Assembly (NCBI GenBank): GCA_036023115.1
Contig: JAYKKT010000055.1
Coordinates: forward strand, 9,306,001 to 9,370,000
Direction of reading: 5' to 3'
DNA: 64,000 nucleotides
Origin: Brasenia schreberi
Taxonomy: Eukaryota > Streptophyta > Magnoliopsida > Nymphaeales > Cabombaceae
Below the pieces are notes generated by a model, which was given only the letters and a program-made list of their open reading frames with translations, was not told the origin of the DNA and did not search any database. Both the position numbers and the translations under genes were made by a program. The first letter of the stretch is position 1. Every line of letters begins with the position of its first letter. This document shows positions 34,255 through 45,901 of the stretch, piece after piece.

Positions 34255-36545
34255 AAGTAATCAACAATAGTATTACCTTCCCATCGAACCAAATTCAGTT
34301 GCACATCCCTAGCTCTTGTTAGAGCAGTTGCTACATCTTCCAACAGTGCCTGTCTGTCTGTTGTTGATCGGTGCATCATCCTTGATCCAATCCAGTATTG
34401 GCTTAGAATCCAATTCTAAAATTATTTTGCCATATCCACTACTCCAGGCTAATTTGAGCCAGTGACTGCAGCCCATGCTTCTGCGGTTAGAGCTGAGAAC
34501 CAACCAATATTTCTTGACAATCCTCCTTTCCAGTCCCCATGCCAATCTCTGAGGGATTAATCTCCACAGCCTGCAGCACCAGGATGACAGCCACTGGTTC
34601 CATCGAAATTCATTTTGATCCACCCTTCGGCTGGTGTTTTCCATGCCTCTGAGCAAGGCTCGCATTCTCTATTAAACTTCCCTTACTTCTCACTTTTCAA
34701 CACTGCCCGACTTACTACTACTTGCACGAAACTCAGGATACTTCTGGATGAGAACTTTTGGTGTTTGCTCTGGGTTAAAACACAGATTTGTTTCGACACT
34801 TCCAGAAAGCCAGCACTTGACTCAATACCATCACAACTCTTCTTGGATGTTAGGTTCTTAGTTAACCACTCCTCCCTTTCTTCACAAAAGAAGTTTAACC
34901 TCTGTTCTAGTGGGAGGGGATTCACACCAAATTGATCGAACCCGCGAATAGTTCCTGATGGCATGGAGAACATGTTCACCTTCTTTGCAGAAGCAGCAAC
35001 CGATTAATGGACCCAACCACCTAACCAAAATTTCCCTCACCTGAAGATGATTATGAGCAGCCAACCATAGAATGTACCGAATTCGTTCAGATCCCAACCA
35101 TCTCTAAACATGCTCTCCAAATGTGCGCCGGTTTCCCAAGGCTTTTTTCCATTATAAACTGGTATAGATTCCATTTGCTGCTTCAGCCCATTGGATTCTG
35201 TCTCTCCCCACAGTCTTGTTTGGAGTGAGTATTGTACGTATTCTCAAGAGACTTTTACTTGGGAGTAGATGTTTCAAGCTTTACCAATGCCATGTCATCA
35301 TCTCCCTATTGTAGAATAGTATGTTATCAATCCAGCGGATCTTGCCAGAATGTTATGTTGGTACTATCCTCAACATCAAAAGCAATGCCCGACTCGGCCA
35401 ACTTCCATACTTTAGGATTCCAGTGGCTTGCTGGCTGTCCAATGGTCATGATTCCAGTGGCTTGCCTTTACTGTACTCTTTTAGTTCTTACACCCATAAG
35501 GAATTGATGTTCTTACGAACTTGCCATGCTGACTTTAGGATTCATACCTCATTCATTGCAGTGAGGTTCTTTATACCTAATCCACCCTTGGCCTTGGGGC
35601 GATATAAGTGATGCCAACCGATCGCTTGGTGTTTTCGTGCACCTTCATGGTGACCCCATATGAAATGATGCCGGAGTTTCTCAATTTCCTCGCAAACCGA
35701 CGGTGGCTAATGGACATTGGATAGATGGGAATTGAGATTTAGCCAACATCCTGGCAAAACTTAAGAAATTCATTTTCCGATAGCAAGCATCTGGTTCACC
35801 TTCTAGAAGAGGTAATTGTGGTCTTGTTTGATTATGTGACCTTCCTGGATTGCCAGTTCCAAGTACCTTCCACAGGTGAAGGTCTCTTTAAATCTCCAAA
35901 GTTGCACAAACCTTCTTCTTATCCCGACCTGCGTATTCTTAGAACAAACAATATTAGTTTTCATATGGATACCTCACAAAATTTTGTGATGAGAACTAGA
36001 TAGTCTGTAGCTTCACCAAAGAGAACTAGATCGTCTGCAAAAATAATGTGGAATAATTGACTTGCTTTTCCCTTTATGAAATCCTTTCCAACCTCCTCGA
36101 ATTATACAGATCACAAAGATGTACGGTGAAAGAGGGTCACCCCGCCTTATCCTCTCAATGGTGCAAAAGTGTTTGAATTGCCACCCTCCAAGAGAACATA
36201 AGAGGTAATTGAAGTAATACCCTTCACTATAACATGACTCATCCAGCTTTGTAGATTTACCTCGCAGAGAACACAATACATAAAGTTCCAACTTAATATA
36301 TCATAATCCTTTTCAAGGTCAATTTTCGTTGCAAAGAATCCCCATCTACCTTGAAATCACCGCATGGAATGCAAAATTTCTTGTGCTATAGTTATATTTT
36401 GCCTACATGGTACAAAGCTAACTTGGTTCGGAGAGATTAAACTCGGGAGAAGCAGTTTGAGTTGGTTGAATATCACCTTTAGGATACTTTTGTAGAGAAA
36501 CTGGTGAGTGATACTGGTCTAAATTGTGTTAGATGACTATACTTG
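34255..36545 (-). pseudogene. L1-type LINE: RT, zf-RVT and RNase H-like remnant
   Basis: Minus-strand frames from high to low coordinate: NQLKLLLPSLISPNQVSFVP (near 36,470), AQEILHSMR, then KIDLEKDYDILSWNF (A replaced by D in the usual EKAYD), RRGDPLSPYIFV near 36,145, and the catalytic FADDLVLFGEA near 36,030-36,000. Further down: the zinc-binding RT-associated domain ERIRYILWLAAHNHL...VLHAIRNYSRVRSIW (35,090-34,930), then an RNase H-like domain KLAWSSGYGKIILELDSKPI (near 34,460-34,400) ending VRWEGNTIVDYLQK (near 34,270). This order is that of plant L1 LINE ORF2. The endonuclease is missing (5' truncation is usual) and many stops are present. Confidence 0.88.
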
Positions 36546-36689
36546 TACCTTTCTACTTCTTTATGTAGGTGCTTATTATTTTTTAATGTAAGGTGTTTGT
36601 ATTTTATAAGAGTGGCTTATCACAAACACAAATTGATTACTTTATTTGTAGAAAAAAAGATAGAGTGTGTTGTAAAGATTGTAAGGTAT

Positions 36690-37965
36690 TTCAAGGAGAA
36701 AGCCTAACCACCCACCATCAACTTTAGTTATGGATTTACAAATAAAAAATGGAAAAAGAAGAAAAGAGTGCATCGAGCTATTCAAACTAAATGGTACAAC
36801 CTCAAAAGCAAGAAAAAAGATATATTTAAAAAGAAAGTCCTAAAGGAGATGTTTGGAATTATGTTGGTACACCTTGTGATATGTGGAACAATATGGCTAT
36901 ACATATTAGGAAAGTGGAGAAAAATGTATTAGGTGTATCTAAGGGAGGTGTACCGACGCAAAAAGAAGTTTGGTAGTGGAGTGAAGTAGTGCAAAATAAA
37001 ATCAAGGCAAAGATGTTACAAATTATATTATACTAAGAAAACTAGTGAAACTTTAGAGGCTTATAAGAAAACAAAGAAGGAAGCAAAAAATGCGGTCAAT
37101 GAATCTAAAGCTAAAATTTAGGAGGATTTATATAAAAAAACTCAACTCAAAAGAGGGTGAAAGAGATATTTTTAGGATACCTAGGCTAGAGATAAAAAAA
37201 CTAAAAATCTTAATTATATTAGATGCATCAAAGACGAGGATGAAAAAATTCTAGTGGCAAATGATGATATAAGAAATAGATGGAAAACTATTTTTATAAG
37301 CTTTTTAATGAAAATAAAGATGTTAATATTAGCTTAGGAGAGTTAGCCAAATCAGAAAAGTATATAAACCATAATTTCTACCGACGTATTCAAAAGAATG
37401 AAGTCAAAGAGGCTCTTAAATATATAAAAGATGGTAAATCGGTAGGATCAGACAATATTCCTATAGAAGTTTGGAAAATACTAGGAGAAATGAGAATCAC
37501 TTGGCTCACAAGACTATTTAATGAAATATGGAGAAACCAAAAGATACCCGAGTAATGGAGAGCGATGACACTTATACCAATATATAAGAACAAGGGAGAC
37601 ATTCAGAATTGTACGAATTATCGAGGTATCAAGTTAATGAGCTATACTATGAAATTGTGGGAAAGAATTATCGAACTTAGGTTAAGACAAGTATCAAGTA
37701 TAACAGAGAACCAATTTGGATTCATGCAAGGCACATCTACTATTGAACCGATTCATCTTTTGAGACGTCTTATGAAACATTTTAGAATAAAAAAGAAAGA
37801 CCTTCACTTGATATTTATTGACCTAGAAAAAACTTACGATAGGGTACCGAGGGAGGTTCTTTGGAGAACCTTAGAAAAAAGAGGTATCCCATTCACATAT
37901 ATAAACCTTTTAAGAGACATGTACGATGGTGCAAAAGGTGCTTGGGCTTTTGTACCATATTAATA
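36690..37965 (+). pseudogene. RTE-type LINE reverse transcriptase, truncated
   Basis: Plus strand. 36,690-37,200 holds a decayed linker between endonuclease and RT. From 37,280 frames read MENYFYKLFNE, KDGKSVGSDNIPIEVWK (37,420-37,475), then after one stop [20 protein letters not shown] (37,565-37,625), [49 protein letters not shown] and [11 protein letters not shown]. These are the RT motifs of plant RTE elements, where the usual FIDLEKAYDKVPRE has T for A here. Sequence after MYDGAKG (37,935), including the catalytic YADD block, is gone and replaced by unrelated DNA in which GGTGCTTGGGCTTT is repeated twice (37,937 and 38,001). Confidence 0.88.
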
Positions 37966-38559
37966 ATGTGTATGAGGGGGGATAGCAACATGAGAGAAGA
38001 GGTGCTTGGGCTTTCGCGAGAAGCCCTTAGGTACATTTCCTATAGCCCACCTCTCTTGATGCCAAAGTTTCCGACTCAAATTGGGCCTATATAATGATAG
38101 TTTCGCGCTCGTGACAAGTTTCACTACAAAACTCAAGGTCTAGTTCTCCTAGAACCTTATATCAAAAACACCCTAAGGGAGTCATTAGGTGGTTGGTATG
38201 ATTTTTATTAGTTGTCTCTCTCGTCAGTTCAATCCTTTCCTTATTTTTCCCATGAAGCTACACTCTATTTCCACCCTTTACGGCACAAGATTTCTTATAT
38301 TGTTGGCCTTGTCAACTATCAGTGAGTGGCTCATCCTTATCTTTCTCATCTAGGATGATTCGGGCTAATCGTGCAAATCGTGATCCACTCATTATATCTG
38401 GTAGTTTCCGTTGTGGTTGAGTACCTTCATGAGTTGGTGTATGTCTATCATTTGTTGGTGGGATCTTGGGGGCTTTGTTGAAAGTTGGCTCTTTTTGGAA
38501 ATATTGGCTTTTATGAATGCAAATATTGTTAGAGATTGTAATACGTCTCATGGTAGACT
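37966..38559. other. No recognisable gene
   Basis: Short gap between the RTE remnant and copia X. No coding or repeat structure that I can name. Confidence 0.4.
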
Positions 38560-38816
38560 TGTTACAACCCATATTCATACTTTATGTTTATTCTGTTATA
38601 CTTAATTAAGATTAGGGGTAGATTAGTCTTTCAAGTTAGAGGTACTTATAAATAGGTGATTAGGATTTAGTATTAATAATACAGAAAGTGCGGGGAGTGT
38701 ATGACAGCAACCAAGAAAGGTCTTGAGTCTGCAGAGGCAGATTGGAAGAGATGCCTCCAATCTGTCAACTTCTGTAAGTACGTTTATTTCATGTTAATGA
38801 ATGGTTATTTGTCACA
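38560..38816 (+). repeat. 5' LTR of copia X
   Basis: 257 bp, TGTTAC...GTCACA. It contains ATTAGGGGTAGATTAGTC then AAGTTAGAGG and TATAAATA (38,649-38,656), and a stem-forming GCAGATTGGA...TCCAATCTG dyad (38,739-38,762) also present in the left LTR of Z. Confidence 0.8.
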
Positions 38817-39484
38817 TGGTGTCAGAGCCTATAAGACATTTAAATCGAGTTTTTTGGAAGAGGAAGATAAATAATTTGAGTCAGATCTACTTGTGAAGCA
38901 AATGTGGTTCCTGCGCGTGAAACAGATCAGATTCTGTGCATAATTTGTCCCATTCATTGCTGCTTGAATCTGTCATTTTTGAAGGTTGGTTGCACACTTG
39001 TAGAAAGCCCATTTGGGACAGCAAGAGGGCCAATCATCGTTATAAAATCTGCCAATTTGAAGACTGCTTGCACGTTTACAGAAAGCTCACCTCCAGAATA
39101 TATAAAGTGAGTCCAAATCAGATTCTAATTGCACGCTTGCAAGAAGAACCTTTCATAAAAGCATACAAAGTGAGCCAAAAGGAATCTCATGGTTGATTGC
39201 AAGTTGACTAGAAAAGGCTGGAACCTAGATTCCTTTGCCGTGCAGTAATTATTATGGTGTCACACGAACAAACTAGTTGCATAAATGGTTGGGAAAGGAA
39301 AAGGGATTGAAAACCCCTTTATGTTGTTTGAACATTTCACAAATGAAAAAGTAGAAAACTTTTAAATTATAACAAAGTTAGATGGCAGGAAGTACTTGGA
39401 ATGGTCTAGGTCTGTTGAATTGGCTGTTATAGCAAGGGGAGATGATCTCTCCTAGAGTCCAAAAACATATGATGCACAATATTC

Positions 39485-39803
39485 TGTTAGTGTAGTATTT
39501 TAATGTTAGTAAGTGTGTAGTATTAGTGTTAGAAGTTAGTGTCTTATTGGGTCAGTCAGGAGTTTACTGGGTCTTGTAATTCGGACTGATCCATTAGGAC
39601 CTTGAGTTAATTAAGAACTAATTAGGGGTATAGTGGTCATTTAAGTTAGATCAGACTTTTATATAATCTCTGTTGTAATTAAGGTTAACGTGTAACTGAA
39701 TAGAGAATAGAGGTGGCGGCAGGAAGAATGAGCCGACCAACCCATTCCATCTTTCTTTCAATGTCTGATTTATTTTGTTGAGTGATTCTTCATCAAAACG
39801 ACA
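39485..39803 (+). repeat. 5' LTR of copia Y
   Basis: 319 bp, TGTTAG...ACGACA. It carries ATTAGGGGTATAGTGGTCAT then AAGTTAGATC (39,621-39,652), a TTATATAA box (39,659-39,666) and GGTGGCGGCAGG downstream. It lacks 19 bp present in the 3' LTR (a GATCCATTAGG-type inverted segment). Confidence 0.95.
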
Positions 39804-40612
39804 TGATATCAGAGCCTTCTACGAAGATTTAGCAATCCGCTGAAGTCGTCTATCCCTGAAAAACACAAAAGTAAGTAAACTTGTGAGTTTTTAAACGATT
39901 GGTACAGAAAAATTGCAGTATTTCATTATCTGTATAAGAAGATGTGCACGTTTGGAACAAGTTGTCTGTGCATCTCTTGAATCAGCCTTGGTACATGCTA
40001 AGTTGTGAATCGAATCACAAATCAGATCACGTTATTGAAAGGATTGTGGTGTATCATCAATCGGATTGTGATATTTCAAAGAAATCTCATTGAATCAGCC
40101 TTGGTATAGGTCAACTAATTTCTATCGTGTGCAAGACAGTTGATTGAATCTCCATTGTATCTCAAAGGCATCTCGTGGATATTTGCTTGAACCAGTTCAT
40201 TGAGTCTGGCAGTGGAGAAATAAATCTTAAGGAAGTGCATCGACACACCTTGGAGCAGCATAACTCGCAGAATTTTTTTGTGCATAGTGTCATCTTACAA
40301 ATCGTTGCTTCAATTCCCTAAATTTCTGTGTGATCAAGTCAGCAACAAAGGAATCTCGTTTGCTGGTAATCACTTTGTCTTGAATTTTTCCTGACAGCCG
40401 TGGTGGATTGAAATCAAATGAGTCATTGATAATCTTGATTCTTGCATTACATAATCAAGGAAGCATTATAGATTGAGTTAGCATATACAGAAATATTTGT
40501 AATAAAGTGCATATGCAAATAAACTGATTTAATACCACAAAGACTTTGTACCACAATTATCATCAATCTATTTGAAGGAAGGAATCTTAGTTTCAAACAG
40601 GTGTGAATCAAC

Positions 40613-43600
40613 ATGGAAGTCATATTGAAAGAAGAATCACTATCATCTACGTATGGAAATGATCAAAAGCTGGAACCATTCCAAATGTTCGGCTAGATGA
40701 AAGAAATTACAGAGAATAGGCTAGGTCTATTGAACTTGTGTTACGATCCAGAGGAAAGGCATCTATTATTAGACAGAGTCCACCTCCTCTAGAAGGAAGC
40801 AGTGCAGATTATGAAAGATGGTCCAAAGATGATGCTCTTGTAAGCTCATGGCTAATTCAATCCATGAATCCTTCCATCAGTAAGACTTTATGTATATGGA
40901 ATCAACAGCTGAAATTTGGTCTGCAGTGGAAGAAACTTACTCCAGACAAAGAAATATAGCAAAAGAATATGAGATTGTTGAAAGAATAAGAAAATGCCGC
41001 CAAGGGACCAGATCAGTCAGTGAATACTATAGAGAATTACGAGAACTCTGGAATGAACAAAGACATTGTGGAAAATAAGTGCAGCCACTATGTAAAGGAG
41101 AGAACAACTGAAGGAGAAATTCAAAAAGTGTTTGATTTACTTTGGGGAATTTCATCAGAATACGAATCAATCAAGTTAAATATTCTAAGCAAGAAAGAAC
41201 TTCCATCTTTTGAAACTGAATATTCATCCCTACTAAGGGAAGAAGATCGGAAGAATTTAGAGAAAGGTGAACATATACAAGCTGAGAAATCCACATTTAT
41301 TGGTAGAGGAAAGAGCAGTTACCAGAGAGGAAGAGACTCATTTAGAGGTAGAGGAAGAAGAAGGAATCAGAATTATGATGATAAGAGCAAACTAAAGTAC
41401 ACACATTGTGGGAAAAAAAGATACACACGGGAATATTATTGAGAAATTATTGAGAAACCTCCAGAATATAAAGATTATGGCAGAAAACCACATAATACAA
41501 AGATTATGGCAGTCATGTGGCAACTATATCTGAGAAGAAAGGAGAAATGAATCCTATAGATGAAATGAAAGAATTGAAGAAACAGATTGCAGAAATTGAA
41601 ACACGTCTACGGGATCAACCTTCAACCTCCTCATCAAAGACAGAATTAAGTCCTCCTACTTCTTCCAGTATTAGCGGTAACTACTCTCTTAAAGATTCTA
41701 TAGTTTTTTCTAATTGGATAATAGATTCAAGAGCTATCGATCATATGGTAGGAAACAAGTCTAATATGATGCGATATGAAGTGACTTCAACTCCTCAGTA
41801 TATAAAAGTAGCAAATGGTTCTTTGATTCCGATGGAAGGAAAGGGAACAATTCAGAGAGATAATCTCAGGCTTAACTCAGTGATATATATTCCAAAATTT
41901 CCAGTAAATCTACTTTCAGTTAGTTTATTGGTTAGATATGAATTGTACAGTTACTTTTTCTCCATATGGCTGTGTTTTTCAGGATTTGAAGACAGGAAGA
42001 ATCTTTGGACGTGGTGAACTACGCAATGGATTATATATGTTACCTTGAGATCAAATTTTAAGGCAGAAAAGAGCATTGGCAGCTAGTACTACTGAAGAAT
42101 AAATAAAAATTTGGCATAGTAGATTAGGATATTTGTCTGTTTCAAAATTAAGAGAGTTTGTTCCTTTTTCAATTCCTAGTGATATGGTCATTCAATGTGA
42201 TGTATGCCAAAAAGCAAAACATCATAGAGCTATTTTTCCTACTAGTGAATCAAGATCAGTTGTTCCTTTTGAGTTGATATATTCTGATGTTTGGGGACCA
42301 TGTGTGATACCTTCTATTGGAAATTTTAAGTACTTTGTTACTTTTATTGATGATTTTTTCAGACTTACCTTTGTTTATCTAATGAAGTGAAAGTCAGAAA
42401 TCTCTTCGAATTTTCCTCTAGTTCATAATCTTATCAAGACTCAGTTTGGTTATACTGATCAGATAATGATGGAGAATATTGTAATACTCAGTTGGAATCA
42501 TTTTCTCAATCTCACAGCATCATACATCAGACATCTTGTGTTTATACACCACAACAGAATGGAGTAGCAGAACGAAAGAATCTACATATCTTGGAGATCG
42601 CTAGAACTTTACTTATTGAACACAATGTTCTAAAATATTTCTAGCCAGAAGCAATTCTTATAGCAGTATATATCATAAATAGAATTCCGATTGTGACTCT
42701 TGCAGGAAAGTCTCCTTTCAAGGTGATTAAATCTAGAGATAATTCATTCCATCTCATTCCCAGAATATTTGGATGTACTTGTTATGTGCACGTTCATCAA
42801 CAATTCAGAGATAAGCTTGATCCAAGGGCAATAAAATATATTTTCATTGGATATTCTTGTGAAAAGAAAGGATACATTTGTTATGATCCTAACTCTCATA
42901 GAAGATATATTTCTATGGATGTAACCTTCTTTGAGACTACTCCATACTACAAAAAGTCGAATAAGGTATCTGATTCTATCTTTGAAGAAACAATTGTTCT
43001 ACCATGAATCACTGTAAGTGAAGAATCAGAGGAAGAAAATGCTCTTTGAGAAAAGGGAAAAGATCTTGTGCCAAATATCCTATATCCCGATTTGTGTCTA
43101 CTAAAAACCTTTCTATGCAAAGACGAGCTTTATTTCGAGCTATTGATTCTATCAAATCCCTACATCGCACAAGAAGCCTTAAAGGATGAGAAGCGGGTTC
43201 GAGCCATGAATGAAGAAATGGGTGCTTTGGAAAAGAAACGAGACTTGGGAGATTGTAGAGGCGAGAAGGGACAAGAAGGCGATGGGTTGTAGGTGGATAT
43301 ACACGATTAAATATCGATCCCGATGGTACCTTGGACCGGTATAAAGCGAGAGTTGGTTGCAAAGGTATACACCCAAACCTATGGGATCGATTATGAGGAG
43401 ACATTTGCTCCAAGTGGCAAAAATGAATACGGTGAGAATCATCCTCTCCTTGGCGTAAGCACTTTGGTTGGGAGATGCATCAATTCGATGTTAAAAATGC
43501 TTTCCTACATGGAAGTTTGGAGGAGGAAGTATACATGGAGATTCCACCTGGATATGGTGCCATTAATGGTGGGAATAAGGTTTGCGAGACTAAAAAAGGC

Positions 43601-44753
43601 ATTGTATGGCCTCGAAGCAGTCTCCCCGTGCTTGGTTTGGAAGGTTCACTCGGCTATGGTATCCTTGGGTACAAACAAAGTCAAGGTGACCATACTCTCT
43701 TTATAAAACATTCTCGGGATAGCAAACTTACACTTGCTTTTGGTATATGTAGATGATATGATTATTGGCATGCAATGATGAGCTTGAAAAAAAGACTCTA
43801 AGGGAGAGGTGACTACTCGATTTGAGATGAAAGATCTCTCGGGAAGCTAAAATACTTCCTTGGGATTGAGGTTGCCTATTCTAAGCGTAAGGCATCTTTA
43901 TTTCTCGGAGGAAATATATCCTTGATCTCCTCGAGAGAGCTTGGTAAGTTGGGTGTAAGATCTACTCGAGTGCCCGTAGAGCAAAATCATGGATTGGGAG
44001 TGATGTGGAGAGCCCAAAGGTGGAGAAGGCACTGATACCAAAGACTTGTGGGAAAACTCATCTATTTATCCCACACCGTGGCCAGATATAGCTTATGTAT
44101 GCAGCTAGTGGTTAGTCGGCTCAAGTAAGCTGATCCAAGAGAAAGGCACTACAGGCTTGATGAAAATAGAATTATTCAAGGTACTCTGAAGGCCTGCTCG
44201 GGGGGAAGAGGATCTGTATTCAAAAAGGAAGGAAATTTATTCATGGAAGTATATGCGAGTGCCGTACTATGCGGGGTAATAATTGTTGATAGGAGGGAGA
44301 TCCACCACAGGATATTGCATGTTCTTGGGTGGAAATGCTGGGTGACTTGGCAAGGAGTAAAAAGCAAAATGTGGTTGCAAGATCAGAGTGCAAGTTGAGC
44401 TTGGTAGAGGTATGGCGTCGAGGGATTTGTGAGTTGTTATGGATGAAAGATTTATTCTCGATGACCTCAAAATAAAATATGAAGCTCCTATGAGATTGTG
44501 CTACTGTGATAATAAGTTCGGCCGTCAAAGCATTGCACACAACTTGGGCTCAAAGCATGCATCGGACAAAGCAGCATAGAGGTAGATCGACATTTCATTA
44601 AGAGAGAAATTGGACGGTGGTCTTATAGCCATCAGTGCGACGCCACTTCAAGGTCAGCGATTGGCAGATATGTTCACTAAGGCAATTACTAGAGATCTAC
44701 TTCAGAGATTGTGCAGCAAGTTGGGTGTAACATCCATCTTTCACCCAACTTGA
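40613..44753 (+). pseudogene. Copia Y gag-pol polyprotein, broken
   Basis: Start ATG at 40,613. Gag pieces: YERWSKDDALVSSWLIQSMN, EIWSAVEETYSRQRNIAKEY. The zinc knuckle CTHCGKKRYTREYY (near 41,404) has lost H and C; the protease site is DSRAIDHMV (41,728; G to R in the DSG triad); pre-integrase CDVCQKAKHHR; integrase DVWGPCV, TFIDDFFR; capsid-like tail RDKLDPRAIKYIFIGYS. Reverse transcriptase pieces: GIDYEETFAP, HQFDVKNAFLHGSLEEEVYM, IPPGYG. RNase H ends in ...FHPT with a stop at 44,751-44,753. From about 43,000 onwards small insertions and deletions are very frequent, while motif order is kept. Confidence 0.88.
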
Positions 44754-44760
44754 GGGGAAG

Positions 44761-45098
44761 TGTTAGTGTAGTATTTTAATGTTAGTAAGTGTGTAGTATT
44801 AGTGTTAGAAGTCAGTGTCTTATTGGGTAAGTCAGGAGTCTACTGGGTCTTATAATTCAGACCTAATGGATCAGTTGTTTCTGATCCATTAGGACCTTGA
44901 GTTAATTAAGAACTAATTAGGGGTATAGTGGTCATTTAAGTTAGATCAGACTTTTATATAATCTCTATTGTAATTAGGGTTAACGTGTAACTGAATAGAG
45001 AATAGAGGTGGCGGCAGGAAGAATGAGCCGACCAGCCCATTCCATCTTTCTTTCAATGTCTGATTTATTTTGTTGAGTGATTCTTCATCAAAACGACA
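44761..45098 (+). repeat. 3' LTR of copia Y
   Basis: 338 bp, same termini. It retains CCTAATGGATCAGTTGTTTC before GATCCATTAGG, a short hairpin that was collapsed by deletion between its arms in the 5' LTR. Confidence 0.95.
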
Positions 45099-45601
45099 TA
45101 TTCTAGTTTGAGAAGAGAAGACACCTTAATATCCTCGTGGCTACTTCAGTCTATGATTCCTTCTATTGTAAAAACTTTTATGTTTTTTGAATCAACCCAT
45201 GAAATCTGGTGTGCAGCCTCAGAAGCTTATTCTAGAAAGAAGAATGTAGCTAAGGAATACGAAATATTAGAAAGAATCAAGAAGTGCAAACAAGAAAATC
45301 GTTCTATTAGTGTTTATGCGGATCTTCGTGGATTATGGGATGAACTTCTTTTCTACACAAATATCAAGTGTTCATTGTGTTACACTGAAAGGAACATTGA
45401 AATTGAAAAGAAAAAAGTCTTTAACTTGCTTTGGGGAGTAAATCTGAAATTTGAGTCTATCAAGATTAATATTTTAGGCCGTGAAGAACTTCTTTACTTG
45501 ACACAGTATATTCCTTATTGATTCGAGAAGATCGCATAAATCTTGAGAAGGACAACTCTACTCCTATAGAAGAACATGTTATGAATAAATCTAATATTCA
45601 T

Positions 45602-45894
45602 TGACATATAAAGTCACTTACAATAAGGGGCAGATTGGAGGCATCCCTCCAATCTGCAACATGACCAGAATCGGCCCAGGACTGTGCAATCGTCCCCTCC
45701 TTTTCTGTTATTGCTCTATCTAACCCTAATCACCTATTAATACCATATCTAACTTAATTTCCTAATCTACCCCTAATAAGTATTAACTATTTCTAAGATA
45801 ACATAGGACTCAAAAATAACAAAATGACATGGGACATGACATTCTTTTTACACGACTTGACTCTCATCACATGACACGATGACTTCCCTTAACA
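45602..45894 (-). repeat. 3'-side LTR of copia Z (X-like family)
   Basis: 293 bp, plus-strand ends TGACAT...TTAACA, adjoining the polypurine tract complement CTCCCCCTCAAGTT. Minus-strand reading has TTAGGGGTAGATTAGG...TTAAGTTAGAT (45,747-45,777). Confidence 0.75.
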
Positions 45895-45901
45895 CTCCCC
45901 C

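Larger units (their letters stand above)
39485..45098 (+). mobile_element. Copia Y: complete Ty1-copia element nested in copia X
   Basis: Paired LTRs (39,485-39,803 and 44,761-45,098), PBS-like TGATATCAGAGCC (39,804-39,816), polypurine tract AACTTGAGGGGAAG just before 44,761, and a perfect 5-bp target duplication TATTC (39,480-39,484 and 45,099-45,103). The LTRs differ at about eight positions plus one 19-bp gap. Y is therefore younger than X. Confidence 0.95.
38560..45601 (+). mobile_element. Copia X: 5' part of a copia element, split by copia Y
   Basis: A 5' LTR (38,560-38,816), PBS TGGTGTCAGAGCC (38,817-38,829) and gag from 39,285. Gag is interrupted at 39,484 by copia Y and resumes at 45,104. 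If Y and one copy of its target duplication are ignored, the frame continues exactly (TYDAQY to SLRREDTLISSWLLQS). X stops at 45,601 where copia Z begins, so its pol and 3' LTR are lost. Confidence 0.85.
39285..45601 (+). pseudogene. Copia X gag, in two pieces (39,285-39,479 and 45,104-45,601)
   Basis: Piece one: FMLFEHFTNEKVENF, a stop, then TKLDGRKYLEWSRSVELAVI, ARGDDLS, stop, SPKTYDAQY. Piece two: LRREDTLISSWLLQSMIPS, FFESTHEIWCAASEAYSRKK, NVAKEYEILERIKKCKQENR, VFNLLWGVNLKFESIKINIL. It is the copia gag (UBN2-like) domain. The intervening 5.6 kb is copia Y. The piece ends before the zinc knuckle. Confidence 0.85.
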
